23,017 nt of DNA from a virus, in IMG/VR virus record IMGVR_UViG_3300034073_000640, positions 1-23,017 of that record, one strand, 5' to 3'. The notes beneath the pieces were generated by a model. It was given only the letters and a program-made list of their open reading frames with translations, was not told the DNA's origin and did not search any database. Position 1 is the stretch's first letter; each line of letters starts with the position of its first letter. This document shows, piece after piece, positions 5,703 through 13,656 of this stretch. The position numbers were made by a program, and so were the translations under genes.

Positions 5703-8144
5703 CTATGTGCAGCTCACGGTGTTGTTGTAAGTGACGCTGGTGATATTGCTCTGAGGGTAGGAGCAGCCTACTGACCCACTAGTACCGCTAGTGATTGCAA
5801 GGGCTATTTTATCGCCGGCAACCATTGCAAAGCCGCTGACTGTCTGGTTCTTGCTAATTTCAAACACTGCAAATATATAGTCAGTTATAGCTGGCGCCGT
5901 GCGGGTGGTTGCATTGTAGTAAGTGCTGCCAATTTTGAGCCATTTAACGCCCAAGTATTGGCCATAAGTCTGTAGCGGCGGGCCGCCACAGGTGGGTGAT
6001 ACTGCGCTATATCTTGCCTGCTCATAGGACTTGTAAACAGTGGGCAGGCTAGTGCTAACTGTGCCTGATGTTGTGACCCCCGTGGGCGTGCAGTTTCCAG
6101 AGCATCCTGCGTCTGTGATCGCTGCCTTTGTCCACCCGACCGATACGCTTGTCGTGCATGTGGCAGGCAACACAGCACCTGTCTGACCCAATGCCTGTGG
6201 TGCCCCAAACCCACTAGAGGTTGATGGATCTTTGCATCGGCCAGTAGCAACAATGTAATGGTCGATCTCGTTTGTTGTAATGGAAAGATCCCATGAACCG
6301 GCAATGGGCTCGTCTTGACATGAGATATCAGATTCCTCACCAGTGTTCTTGTTGATCTTGCTCCAGCACACCTGTCCGGCGCATGTGAAATCTGAGTCCG
6401 GGACTGAGAGAGTATCGCCAACTCGAGGCGCGCCGCCAGTTCCGGTCGCACCAGTGATATAGCCGACACCATCCTGATCCAATGTTTGATCAAGCGGGTC
6501 GGATGGATTGTCCCATCCTCCAACTGGCGTCTGTCCACCAGTTGGTTCCCCGGCAGGCTGACTCACATCAGGCCCGATTGGCGGATATCCGCCAGTTGCC
6601 CACTCATCATCAGTGGGGACATCAATATCCACTGTGGTATCAGCAAAGTCTGGAGTGTCATCAAAGGCAGGGAAGTCGATCCCGCCGCCTCCCACGGCAG
6701 TGCCAGGCGTTGATGAGTTGTCATCGCAGCTGTAGTCACTGCGGCCTGATGCGATCGCCACACCAGGCGCCGTTGCAGCCGCCACCTCAAGCGCCACCAG
6801 GCTGCGGCCCTGGGCATCAATCGGGAAGTGCGTCAGATCAAAGATGCAGGCACCGCTGGCAGTCTTCTCGATGCGCTCGATCTCATAGAGGAAGTCGTGA
6901 TAATCCAGCGCAGCAAGGGCTGTCTCACGCCGCAGCCGCACGCGCACAATGTCGCCCTGGGTGAGCAGGCTGTTGTAGTTCGCTGGCCGCACCTTTAGCC
7001 GCAGCGTGTGCGTGATGAACTTGCGTCGTGCCAGGCGATAGGCGCCAACCTTTACTGCGTGCGTTTCGCTGGTGCAGTAGCCACTGAGGTCATACTGCTC
7101 GAACGGGCCAGCCGTTGCCTCACCGCTGTAACTGATCTCAGTGGTACGCGGGAATCCGATATCAGACTCTGGCTGCTGACGCCACATCATCTGCAACGTC
7201 ACAGGGATGCGATCGGCCAGCGGGATGTACTGGATCTCGAAGCCATCCGGCAGCAGATGATCCTCGGTGAACGTGTATCCCCAGTCGATCGCAGTGGTCT
7301 TGATGGTGTGATTGACGTTCACCGGCAGCCGTGGCCTGAATCCAAACTTGCCGTTCAGCTCCACCAGGCGCAGCAGATAGTCATTGCTGATCTGCTCGAG
7401 CCATTCATCAAGGTTGAGGCTCTCTTGGAACACGCCATTGAAGTGCAGGCCATTGGTCTCGGTAAAATTGGCCGCGGCCAGCATCTGCGTGCTATCAATC
7501 AGCGTGCTCGGTATCCGGCCTGACTTGTCCATCAGGTAGAGAGCCAGGTCGATCACGTTGTTGCTGGGGCCCAGCGTGCTATCAAGAATGCGCGTGATCT
7601 TGATGCCCTCGCGCACGAAGACATGAAGCTGATGCTCCCATCGCTCGCTGCCGTCCACAAACGTGTTGACGCAGCTCATCGTCGTCATATCTTCATAACG
7701 CCCTGACGTGCCGCAGTAGTAGGGACAGGCCCATGGATCTTTGTCCGCCACTGTGGTGACGAAATTGCCCGGGGTCCAGGTGCCGGCCCTGCGGTCATAG
7801 GTCTGGTTCCAAGTGCCCTGACGGCATGGCCCGATGAAACAATCGGCCAAGTCGATCTGCGGCAGCTCGCCTTCGCTGAGCACCACCATCGTGCTCACCG
7901 TCAGCGCGTTGGTGGTGCCATCGTTTTGATAGCGGGCTTCTGTGGCGCCTGGTGCCACCATCACGCCGCCATTGCCCGACACGCGGCGGCAGAAGACGAT
8001 CGGCACCGGATCACCGATCCGATAAGCGCGTTGCTGCGCCGTCAGGTCATCAGCAGCCTGCGCGGCGGCCTCCACAAGCGGGGGATCAGCCAGCCCACTC
8101 TGATAGGACAGGAGAGACAGCGGATCGGAGATGTTGAGGCTCAT
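5703..8144 (-). CDS. Central tail hub / tip protein (lambda J-like) with Cys-rich C-terminus
   Basis: An 813-residue protein and the largest tail-tip gene. Residues 1-450 form the hub: an N-terminal segment with the phrases YRIGDPVPIVFCRRVSG and GELPQIDLADCFIG, then NVIDLALYLMDKSGRIPS and SLNLDEWLEQISNDYLLRLV, features of J-type hubs that close the tail tube and hold the fibres. A disordered Gly/Asp/Pro/Thr linker follows (about 455-550). The final about 260 residues are rich in Ser/Thr/Gly, and 11 cysteines lie from SCDDN to the C-terminal VSCT, suggesting disulphide-stabilised or receptor-facing domains. The start overlaps the previous stop by 4 bases. Assignment as a hub is strong from size, position after the tape measure and distal tail gene, and motif content; the C-terminal domain is unrecognised. 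Confidence 0.82.
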   Translation of the reverse strand: MSLNISDPLSLLSYQSGLADPPLVEAAAQAADDLTAQQRAYRIGDPVPIVFCRRVSGNGGVMVAPGATEARYQNDGTTNALTVSTMVVLSEGELPQIDLADCFIGPCRQGTWNQTYDRRAGTWTPGNFVTTVADKDPWACPYYCGTSGRYEDMTTMSCVNTFVDGSERWEHQLHVFVREGIKITRILDSTLGPSNNVIDLALYLMDKSGRIPSTLIDSTQMLAAANFTETNGLHFNGVFQESLNLDEWLEQISNDYLLRLVELNGKFGFRPRLPVNVNHTIKTTAIDWGYTFTEDHLLPDGFEIQYIPLADRIPVTLQMMWRQQPESDIGFPRTTEISYSGEATAGPFEQYDLSGYCTSETHAVKVGAYRLARRKFITHTLRLKVRPANYNSLLTQGDIVRVRLRRETALAALDYHDFLYEIERIEKTASGACIFDLTHFPIDAQGRSLVALEVAAATAPGVAIASGRSDYSCDDNSSTPGTAVGGGGIDFPAFDDTPDFADTTVDIDVPTDDEWATGGYPPIGPDVSQPAGEPTGGQTPVGGWDNPSDPLDQTLDQDGVGYITGATGTGGAPRVGDTLSVPDSDFTCAGQVCWSKINKNTGEESDISCQDEPIAGSWDLSITTNEIDHYIVATGRCKDPSTSSGFGAPQALGQTGAVLPATCTTSVSVGWTKAAITDAGCSGNCTPTGVTTSGTVSTSLPTVYKSYEQARYSAVSPTCGGPPLQTYGQYLGVKWLKIGSTYYNATTRTAPAITDYIFAVFEISKNQTVSGFAMVAGDKIALAITSGTSGSVGCSYPQSNITSVTYNNTVSCT

Positions 8145-8605
8145 ATCCGCAGCGGTGATCCGATCTGATAGGTGGTGAACTTCCTAGGCGGCACCTGAGC
8201 GCCCACTGGTGACAAGCTACTGCCGAGCTCAATATCGAGTCTGGTGAAGGTGCCAGAGACATCCACCACTTCAGCGGTATAGCTTCCGATCAGGGTCTGG
8301 CCTGCCTGAGGTGCGCTGTTATCAAGTCGGCTGTCGAACTCATAGATCTTGAGCTCACAGAAGCGGCCATAGCTTAACGCCAGATTGAAAGCCTCCACCA
8401 CGCTGTTGGTGGCCGGCACTGTGATGCTGACGGACTTGCTGCCACTGGCTCCCGACTCTGTGATGCCACTGGCGCTGAATGGCATGTAGGACCAGCTAGC
8501 CCCATCAAGCGTTACGGTCTGATTGACGTAGTAGGTCTGCCATCTGACGTAGGTGGTGCTGGCGTCAAAGATGCGCAGGTACTGGCTCTGGGCTCTGTTA
8601 CTCAT
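8141..8605 (-). CDS. Distal tail / minor tail protein
   Basis: A 154-residue protein beginning MSNRAQSQYLRIFDASTTYV, beta-rich throughout. Landmarks are VTLDGASWSYMPFSASGI, SVSITVPATNSVVEAFNLAL and a closing IELGSSLSPVGAQVPPRKF. Being the gene between tape measure and hub, it is expected to be the distal tail (DIT-like) or lambda gpL-like component that joins the tube to the hub. The gpL iron-sulphur cysteines are not present (only one Cys), so a DIT or DUF1833-like assignment is preferred; the name rests on position and fold expectation. Start and stop overlap the neighbours by 1 and 4 bases. Confidence 0.65.
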   Translation of the reverse strand: MSNRAQSQYLRIFDASTTYVRWQTYYVNQTVTLDGASWSYMPFSASGITESGASGSKSVSITVPATNSVVEAFNLALSYGRFCELKIYEFDSRLDNSAPQAGQTLIGSYTAEVVDVSGTFTRLDIELGSSLSPVGAQVPPRKFTTYQIGSPLRI

Positions 8606-10341
8606 CAGTAGGACCCCTGATAGCGCCGGCCGCCATAGGAGCGGCTATTGCGGAAGATCTGGGCGCCATAGTCCTGCAGGGCCCGCTCCAAGTCCCCGAT
8701 GGTGACGTAGCGCTGGCCATCCTGCTGCAGCACCGGGCCGGTGGTGATCTGCACGGTGGTGTTGGCAGCGCCCCCATTAGCAGCAGCGCCTGCAGTGCCG
8801 TTGTTGGCAAAGGCAGGGATCACAGCATCACCGTGAGCTCCTGAGAGATAGTTGGCTGCTGCTGCGGCCATCTTGCTCTCGGGGATGATGTACTCACGCC
8901 CGGCTTCACCGACCATGGCCAGCGTTGGTTGAGAGACGACACCACCAGCAGCGAAGGCCGGCACCGAGACCGTAGGGATGTTGGGCACATCCGGCAGCGT
9001 TGGGATGCTGTTGTAACTCGAGATCAGTGTCCTGATGCTCTTGGTGGCGTTGTTGATGCCATTAGCCACGAACTTCAGCAGGCTGCTGAATAAACCCTTG
9101 ATGTTGTCGACAGCCGACTTGAACGGGCTGGTGAGCACACTGGCCAGTGAGCTGAATGCCGACTTTAAGCCACGCACCACCAGGTCGCCGCCGGTGATCA
9201 CTGGCTTGATGAAAATGTCGTAGTAAACCTTCGCGGCAGTCTTGACTACTTCACCGATCACGCTGAATGCTGCTGTGACCTGATCCCGGAAGGCATAGAT
9301 GGCAACGCCAGCGGCTACGGCCAATGCAATCCATCCCACCGGGCCGGTGAACACTGCAGCAAGTGCAGCAAGTAGGCCACCGCTTCCAGTCAAGGAAGCA
9401 ATCAATGGGCCAATGGCACCAGCCCAGCCTGCAATAGTTGCTCCCAATTGAAGGCCAGAAATAATCCCGACCAATGAAATCACCGCGTTGATAGCCGGTG
9501 CCAAAACAACAAAAGCCGCAGTCAGCGCCGCAATGCCACCAATAATCGACTGTATCGGCTCTGGGAGTGCTGCAAAACCATCTGCGATTCCAACAACTGC
9601 ATCTGCGATCATGTTCAACGCAGGCATTAATGCAGTGCCAAGATCAACAGCAAGCGTGAGAAGCTTGCCTTGCAACGTGGCCAGCTTGTCATTGAGGCTA
9701 TCGGCGCCCTGGGCAAACTCTGTCGTCATGGTCGCTGACAATGACTCAACAGCAGCTCGGCCACCATTCAGCAGTGGGATCATGTCGGCGCCAGCCTTGC
9801 CAAACAGCTGCATCGCAAGTGCTGTCTTCTCTGCGCCATCTGGCATCGTCTTGAATCGCTCTGCAACATCAAGCATCACCTGATCAGTGCTACGCAGTTT
9901 GCCGCTGGCGTCAGTGGCACTGACACCAAGTGATTGCAATGCTTGGCTGGCCTGACTACTGGTGCCCTCAGCCAATCCTCTGTTGAGCTTGATGATTGCG
10001 CTGCCGACGCCTTCGATGCTCGTGCCGCTAGCGTTTGCAGCTTGCTGAAACTTGCTCAACTGTTCAACCGAAACGCCTGTCTTTTGCGACAGGTCATTCA
10101 TGTCATCAGCTGCATCGATGGCACCCTTCGCCATCGTGGCAAGGCCTGCGCCAGTGGCCAATGGCACCAATGAGCCGAGAGCGCCGCTCAACACGCCGGC
10201 ACCTTTGGCCAATGCACCCATGGACCCAGATACCTTGTTCGCTGTATTGCCGACACCACCAATGGCTCGTCCCAATGCCTCCACACGGCCTTCGCCCTGA
10301 ACATCTGCCTTGATCTTCAGCAGCGCTTCCATGACTGCCAT
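8605..10341 (-). CDS. Tape measure protein
   Basis: A 578-residue tail-length protein, Ala/Gly/Leu-rich and mostly helical. Residues 1-60 are the N-terminal repeated small-residue region; residues 75-230 carry the conserved tape-measure core (DDMNDLSQKTGVSVEQLSKF and ALAMQLFGKAGADMIPLLNG). Residues about 262-350 are a run of hydrophobic helices, typical of the part that may enter the host membrane. The C-terminus has the characteristic FAAGGVVSQPTLAMVGEAGREYIIP block (about 460-485). At about 1.5 angstrom per residue the tail would be near 87 nm, an inference. It starts at a TGATG junction with the chaperone extension, consistent with G/GT-H order. Confidence 0.93.
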   Translation of the reverse strand: MAVMEALLKIKADVQGEGRVEALGRAIGGVGNTANKVSGSMGALAKGAGVLSGALGSLVPLATGAGLATMAKGAIDAADDMNDLSQKTGVSVEQLSKFQQAANASGTSIEGVGSAIIKLNRGLAEGTSSQASQALQSLGVSATDASGKLRSTDQVMLDVAERFKTMPDGAEKTALAMQLFGKAGADMIPLLNGGRAAVESLSATMTTEFAQGADSLNDKLATLQGKLLTLAVDLGTALMPALNMIADAVVGIADGFAALPEPIQSIIGGIAALTAAFVVLAPAINAVISLVGIISGLQLGATIAGWAGAIGPLIASLTGSGGLLAALAAVFTGPVGWIALAVAAGVAIYAFRDQVTAAFSVIGEVVKTAAKVYYDIFIKPVITGGDLVVRGLKSAFSSLASVLTSPFKSAVDNIKGLFSSLLKFVANGINNATKSIRTLISSYNSIPTLPDVPNIPTVSVPAFAAGGVVSQPTLAMVGEAGREYIIPESKMAAAAANYLSGAHGDAVIPAFANNGTAGAAANGGAANTTVQITTGPVLQQDGQRYVTIGDLERALQDYGAQIFRNSRSYGGRRYQGSY

Positions 10342-11050
10342 CAGCTGCCTCCGGCCTTGCGGTTGATCAGCTCACGGGCATGAAGCTCCATCAGCTGTAT
10401 GTCCTCCATCATCGCAGCGGTGAGCTGTAAACCAATGATGCCGGCAACCTGGATCACAGCCACATAATCCAAACCGATCACGCCGACGCCACCAGTGCGC
10501 CATTGCGTCAGGCAGCGCTGGAACAATCCCACCACTGGCGCCAGCTCCGCCCACAACGTGTAGGTCTCAGTCTGGAGATGATGGCTCTCCAAAATGACGC
10601 CATAGGCCGCAGCATGAGCCTGCAGCTGCGCCGTGTCACCCTTGCTCGCAAACAGGTGATCAACGGCGCCGGTCAGTTTTTTGCTCGTGCCTTCTCGTGC
10701 GCATCGAAGAACGTCACCACCAGCGCATCAGCCACTGCGGCACGATCCAACAGCTGCGCCTTGGCGGCTGCTGTCATCTCCACCGGCTCACCATCAGCGG
10801 TGGTGATGCCCTCCCATCCGGCAAGGATCTCATTGGCGATCTCCCTAGTAGGAATGCCGTCGATTGCCTCACCGCGCCGAGCGGCCACCTGGATGGCCTG
10901 ATACTGCAGCTGCACCTCCTCCATCCGGGTCTGAGTCAGACGGTTGAAGATCGCAGTGAACTGATGCGTGCGGATCTTGCCGCCATCAAGCACTTCACGG
11001 ATCGTGATCGGATGAGAGAAGGTGGGCGACTGCTCAAGGACAAAAGCCAT
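10341..11050 (-). CDS. Tail assembly chaperone fusion (gpGT-like), made by -1 frameshift
   Basis: Reading the upstream frame from 11050 to the heptamer A AAA AAC (10676-10682), then slipping back one base, gives an in-frame continuation of 111 residues to the stop at 10341. The joined protein is about 236 residues. The extension begins just after the slip with LTGAVDHLFASKGDTAQLQA, runs into a segment with LWAELAPVVGLFQRCL, and ends HARELINRKAGGS. The downstream frame has no ATG near its beginning (the only local initiator is a TTG at 10592), so independent translation is unlikely. In lambda the GT product recruits tail tube protein to the tape measure; the same role is inferred from the gene order. 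Confidence 0.85.
10629..10668 (-). promoter_or_regulatory. Stem-loop downstream of the slippery site, likely frameshift stimulator
   Basis: On the minus strand CGCCGT pairs with ACGGCG (10663-10668 with 10629-10634), and an inner CACC pairs with GGTG (10655-10658 with 10637-10640). A further short TTG/CAA stem lies inside. The base of the stem is 7 bases past the heptamer, the spacing usual for -1 frameshift stimulators. Confidence 0.6.
10673..11050 (-). CDS. Tail assembly chaperone (gpG-like), non-shifted product
   Basis: A 125-residue soluble protein beginning MAFVLEQSPTFSHPITIREV, ending KARAKN. The N-terminal 50 residues are beta-rich (ITIREVLDGGKIRTHQFTAIF); the rest is helical and acidic (MEEVQLQYQAIQVAARRGEA, then ALVVTFFDAHEKARAKN). 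Size, lysine-rich end encoded by an A-run, position between tail tube and tape measure, and the slippery heptamer over its last codons all match the abundant non-shifted chaperone of siphoviruses. The stop (10673-10675) follows the heptamer directly. It acts in the cytoplasm during tail assembly and is not expected in the virion (family knowledge). Confidence 0.85.
   Translation of the reverse strand: MAFVLEQSPTFSHPITIREVLDGGKIRTHQFTAIFNRLTQTRMEEVQLQYQAIQVAARRGEAIDGIPTREIANEILAGWEGITTADGEPVEMTAAAKAQLLDRAAVADALVVTFFDAHEKARAKN
10676..10682 (-). promoter_or_regulatory. Programmed -1 ribosomal frameshift site (A AAA AAC)
   Basis: In the chaperone reading frame the sequence reads GCA AAA AAC TGA, i.e. 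the heptamer A AAA AAC in the phase required for tandem -1 slippage, with the stop codon right behind it. The -1 frame is open from here to 10341. A stem-loop lies 7 bases downstream. Confidence 0.85.
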
Positions 11051-11055
11051 GCAGA

Positions 11056-11988
11056 TCAGGTGAACGCGAGGGTGAAGTCGTCGTTGCCGGAGGATGTTGG
11101 CATCAGACGGAACGGAAGCGTGATATGGGTCACGCTGTCGGTCTCGACAAAGGTGGGTGAATCAAAGGCTGCCTGGGCTGCAGTGAACGTGATGATGTTG
11201 CCTGCAGTGCCGCCATGCACCCAGCTGATAGTGCCTTCAGTTTGAGCGCTGGCGATAGCGATGAAGTCCTTTGTGGCAAATGCTGGCAGCTCAATCGTGA
11301 TGCTGCCGGTGGTCTTGCGATCCGTCAACCGCACCTGTTTGCTGCAGCCGGCCTTCTGCTCGAACACCATCTCAGTGCCCAGGCTGAGGCTGAACTCCGT
11401 CATGCAGGCCGAGAATCCATGCACGCTCACCGTGGCGGTGTTGTCAGCGTTGACGGCCACTGGCGAAGCTTGTGCGCTGTAGGTCTCGCTAGGACGGGCC
11501 ACAGCAGTAGGAGCCGACCAGATGCCCATATGAGAGAAGGCGATCGTCGGAATGCTGCCAACACTCAGCGCCAACTCAGCGGTGCCGCGGATGCCACCGA
11601 TCGCTTGCCGGCTGCCATTGTCGATGTAGAAGTCCATCGCGTAGCTGCTGAAGTCAGTCGCCACCGGCGCATAGGTGACGCTGGTGCTGGACACGATGGT
11701 TTCGCCAAGGCCGGAAGCCTTCAGCATCGGGCCGTAACGCGGTGCAGTGCCTGCTGTGCCGCTGCCCGCCATTTCAACAGTGGCACTGATCGGCACCGAA
11801 CGCTGACCAACGATGCTGGCCCGGTTGCCGAAATAAGGCTGGATCGTTTCGCGCTCAATCAGCTCCAGGCTGAGCGGTTCCACATCCAGCTCAGTAAACA
11901 GCAGCGCATCAGTCGCCGCTGGCGTTGGATTGGTGTTGTAGGTCGATTCGGCCTTCACCAAGGCCAGTCGGTTGCGCCACAGGGCCAT
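11056..11988 (-). CDS. Major tail protein (tail tube)
   Basis: A 310-residue beta-rich protein beginning MALWRNRLALVKAESTYNTN. Residues 1-170 contain tail-tube-type phrases (LDVEPLSLELIERETIQPYF and GGIRGTAELALSVGSIPTIA); the C-terminal half has a second similar beta unit (MTEFSLSLGTEMVFEQKAGC, TGSITIELPAFATKDFIAIA). The two-unit layout suggests an internally duplicated tube protein, common in large siphoviral tubes, though I cannot exclude one tube domain plus an Ig-like surface domain. Position just before the G/GT frameshift pair is diagnostic. It starts two bases after the small gene at 11991 and should be among the most abundant virion proteins. Confidence 0.85.
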   Translation of the reverse strand: MALWRNRLALVKAESTYNTNPTPAATDALLFTELDVEPLSLELIERETIQPYFGNRASIVGQRSVPISATVEMAGSGTAGTAPRYGPMLKASGLGETIVSSTSVTYAPVATDFSSYAMDFYIDNGSRQAIGGIRGTAELALSVGSIPTIAFSHMGIWSAPTAVARPSETYSAQASPVAVNADNTATVSVHGFSACMTEFSLSLGTEMVFEQKAGCSKQVRLTDRKTTGSITIELPAFATKDFIAIASAQTEGTISWVHGGTAGNIITFTAAQAAFDSPTFVETDSVTHITLPFRLMPTSSGNDDFTLAFT

Positions 11989-11990
11989 GG

Positions 11991-12158
11991 TCAGTCCTCA
12001 GTGATTGGAGCAGCTGCTTCGGATTCATTCTGGCAGGGCTCCACTTCACCAGGCTGCGCTGTTCGCTGAGTGCAAATCCACTGGCCATCTTGCAGCTCAT
12101 AAGAGCCACCACCTGAGGGGAGCGGCGGAATGGATTGGGCTGATGTCTTGCGAGCCAT
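11991..12158 (-). CDS. 55-residue protein between tail terminator and tail tube genes
   Basis: The ATG at 12158 opens 55 codons to TGA at 11991-11993, two bases before the tail tube ATG. The protein begins MARKTSAQSIPPLPSGGGSY, continues ELQDGQWICTQRTAQPGEVE, and ends APITED. It is acidic at its C-terminus with two cysteines and one tryptophan. I do not recognise a family. The segment GSYELQDGQWICTQRT looks like a small beta hairpin. It is supported as a gene because it fills the gap exactly, with tight spacing to the next gene and sensible composition. Confidence 0.65.
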   Translation of the reverse strand: MARKTSAQSIPPLPSGGGSYELQDGQWICTQRTAQPGEVEPCQNESEAAAPITED

Positions 12159-12186
12159 AACGTGATGCCCTGATCAGATCACGCTA

Positions 12187-12609
12187 TCAAGCCTGAGTCA
12201 AATCAGCGTCACGGGTTCGATATTGCACTTCATAGGTGTGGACCCACCACATGCTCGACAGATCGCCTGGATCAATCTGTGGGTCGCTGTTGGTTGGCAC
12301 GATGTCCACCGCTAGGCCACCGATCGTGGTGTCGGCCATGATCAGCGCATGAGCCGACACGATGATCGGATCAGCGAGGCTGTCCGGTGTCGCGCCACGG
12401 GTGTGAACGATCACTTCAACGTCAAGCGTGTGATGCAGCTTGCAGGTGCTGTGGCGCTGCGCACGGCCAGGGCCGGGCTGAATGACCAGCACTGGCGCCT
12501 CGCTGCGGCCGAAGGCCTCAGCTCGTGAGCGGTAAACAGCACGCACGCCACTGGTGGCGGCCAGTGTGGTGGTTAATGATTGGAGGATCTGCTCGCGGAC
12601 GCTGGCCAT
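12187..12609 (-). CDS. Tail terminator / tail completion protein (gpU-like)
   Basis: A 140-residue protein beginning MASVREQILQSLTTTLAATS. The pattern is a leading helix (REQILQSLTTTLA), VRAVYRSRAEAFGRSEAPVL, then strands HTLDVEVIVHTRG and a late VHTYEVQYRTRDADLTQA. This helix-plus-beta layout and length match phage tail terminators and minor tail proteins that cap the tube and join it to the head (family knowledge). The position before the tail tube gene agrees. Its start overlaps the previous stop at a TGATG junction. Confidence 0.72.
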   Translation of the reverse strand: MASVREQILQSLTTTLAATSGVRAVYRSRAEAFGRSEAPVLVIQPGPGRAQRHSTCKLHHTLDVEVIVHTRGATPDSLADPIIVSAHALIMADTTIGGLAVDIVPTNSDPQIDPGDLSSMWWVHTYEVQYRTRDADLTQA

Positions 12610-13217
12610 CAGCTACGCACCTCGATCGCGCTGATGCGTCCACGTTGGAATTGGATCGTGGTTGTGTCACTGATGTTGGCTACATAAAGCGCAACCTCAT
12701 CGCCATCAGCAAGCTCAACCATCCAGAAGCAGAAAAGCTTTGCAATCTGCCCAGTAGAGCCGCTGAAAGCGCGGCACTCAGACTGATCAATGCCAACGCC
12801 GTTCTTGGCCAGTTTGATGCCGAGCGTGTGATTGTTGCCGGCATAGGCATCCATGCTGGCCTGCACCATGAAGAGCTTGGTTGCGCCGCTGTCGTTCTTT
12901 AGGCCAAACGTATCGCTAGTGCCCAGCACCATCTGATAGTCGGTTGCGCTGTCAAACGTCGCCGTGAGCCCTGTGCTTTGGTAGGTGCCGGCGCTTGTGA
13001 TGGCAATGGTGCCGCTTGTGGTTTTGCTGGCCTGGCCGCGTGCCAGCACGCCTTCGATGTAGTAGCTCAGGCTCGACCATGCCGTCGTGCCATCGCCGAT
13101 CTTGTAGCGGCGATTATCGGTTTCGACGCCAATCTCACCCTGCAGCAGCACTGGATTGGTGGCTGTCCAGTTCGCTGCCGTGTCGTTGCGCAGCTTGAAA
13201 CGGGTGTAGGTCGTCAT
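12609..13217 (-). CDS. Fibre-like protein: fibre anchor domain plus C1q/TNF-like jelly roll
   Basis: A 202-residue protein. Residues 1-53 (RNDTAANWTATNPVLLQGEI and KIGDGTTAWSSLSY) are clearly homologous to the N-terminus of the 805-residue tail fibre. Residues about 58-202 read as a compact all-beta domain (TTSGTIAITSAGTYQSTGLT, YQMVLGTSDTFGLKND, ATKLFMVQASMDAYAGNNHT, DGDEVALYVANISDTTTIQF), typical of trimeric C1q/TNF-like jelly rolls. It sits among head-tail connector genes, overlapping the joining protein by 4 bases and the tail terminator by 1. It may decorate the neck or capsid (whisker or head fibre) or be a short side fibre; which one cannot be told from sequence. Confidence 0.78.
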   Translation of the reverse strand: MTTYTRFKLRNDTAANWTATNPVLLQGEIGVETDNRRYKIGDGTTAWSSLSYYIEGVLARGQASKTTSGTIAITSAGTYQSTGLTATFDSATDYQMVLGTSDTFGLKNDSGATKLFMVQASMDAYAGNNHTLGIKLAKNGVGIDQSECRAFSGSTGQIAKLFCFWMVELADGDEVALYVANISDTTTIQFQRGRISAIEVRS

Positions 13218-13639
13218 GCGCCGCCGCTATCGAGCACGTTGCCTTCAATGTAGGCGGTGTCAGCAGCGCCACCACTGAGCTCGACTGTGCTGGTGGTACT
13301 CACCCCATCGCCATCGAGCACCGTGTCGTCTGAGGTGTTTTGCTCTGGCGTCACAGTGCGCTGCAGGGTCAGGCTGCAGAATGCGCCATCGTCCAGCAGC
13401 ATCGGCGGCCCGATCAACGTGTAGGGATAGCCATCTACGTTGATGCCAGCACCGTGCATCAGATCACCAAACTGATCAGCGCGGCAGATCAGGCTGTAAT
13501 CCGTACTGACCACCATGCCGCCGGCGATCGTCTCGCTTGGCATGTCGAGGATGCCATTGCCTGACACGCTGCCGGCCGTGACTGGCACCGCCATCTCATC
13601 GGTGTTCAGGAACAGATCGAGATCTTCGGTGAAGGCCAT
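13214..13639 (-). CDS. Head-tail joining protein (lambda gpFII-like)
   Basis: A 141-residue protein beginning MAFTEDLDLFLNTDEMAVPV. The first 95 residues follow the gpFII/head-closure plan: a short helical start, strand AVPVTAGSVSGNGIL, then STDYSLICRADQFGDLMHGA and INVDGYPYTLIGPPMLLDDG with FCSLTLQR. A low-complexity Thr/Asp/Ser/Gly tail of about 45 residues (including DGDGVSTTSTVELSGG) extends it beyond the usual length. It would seal the capsid-portal channel and accept the tail. It is the first gene after the terminator, so it depends on read-through or its own promoter. Confidence 0.72.
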   Translation of the reverse strand: MAFTEDLDLFLNTDEMAVPVTAGSVSGNGILDMPSETIAGGMVVSTDYSLICRADQFGDLMHGAGINVDGYPYTLIGPPMLLDDGAFCSLTLQRTVTPEQNTSDDTVLDGDGVSTTSTVELSGGAADTAYIEGNVLDSGGA

Positions 13640-13656
13640 GGCTTCAGGTTAGGCAC

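Noticed and set aside
4851-6758. HIP1 octamers GCGATCGC at 4851-4858 and 6751-6758 as evidence of host genome
   Set aside because: Two copies are slightly more than chance expects in 23 kb but far below the density of HIP1-rich cyanobacterial chromosomes. They are only a weak hint of a cyanobacterial host.
5885-6964. Open frames in alternative phases over the hub C-terminus (both strands)
   Set aside because: Gln/Pro/Arg-rich shadows of the hub linker and Cys-rich region without start signals or motifs.
10341-10592. An independent 83-residue gene starting with TTG
   Set aside because: The frame is the continuation of the upstream chaperone through a -1 frameshift signal, so the TTG is not needed as a start.
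11215-12069. Plus-strand open frame of 284 codons opposite the tail tube gene
   Set aside because: Antisense shadow; it would overlap the whole of a confident structural gene and shows no family features.
12161-12183. Inverted repeat CGTGAT/ATCACG between the tail terminator and the 55-residue gene
   Set aside because: A six-base stem with an 11-base loop in a short junction; too weak to distinguish from chance.
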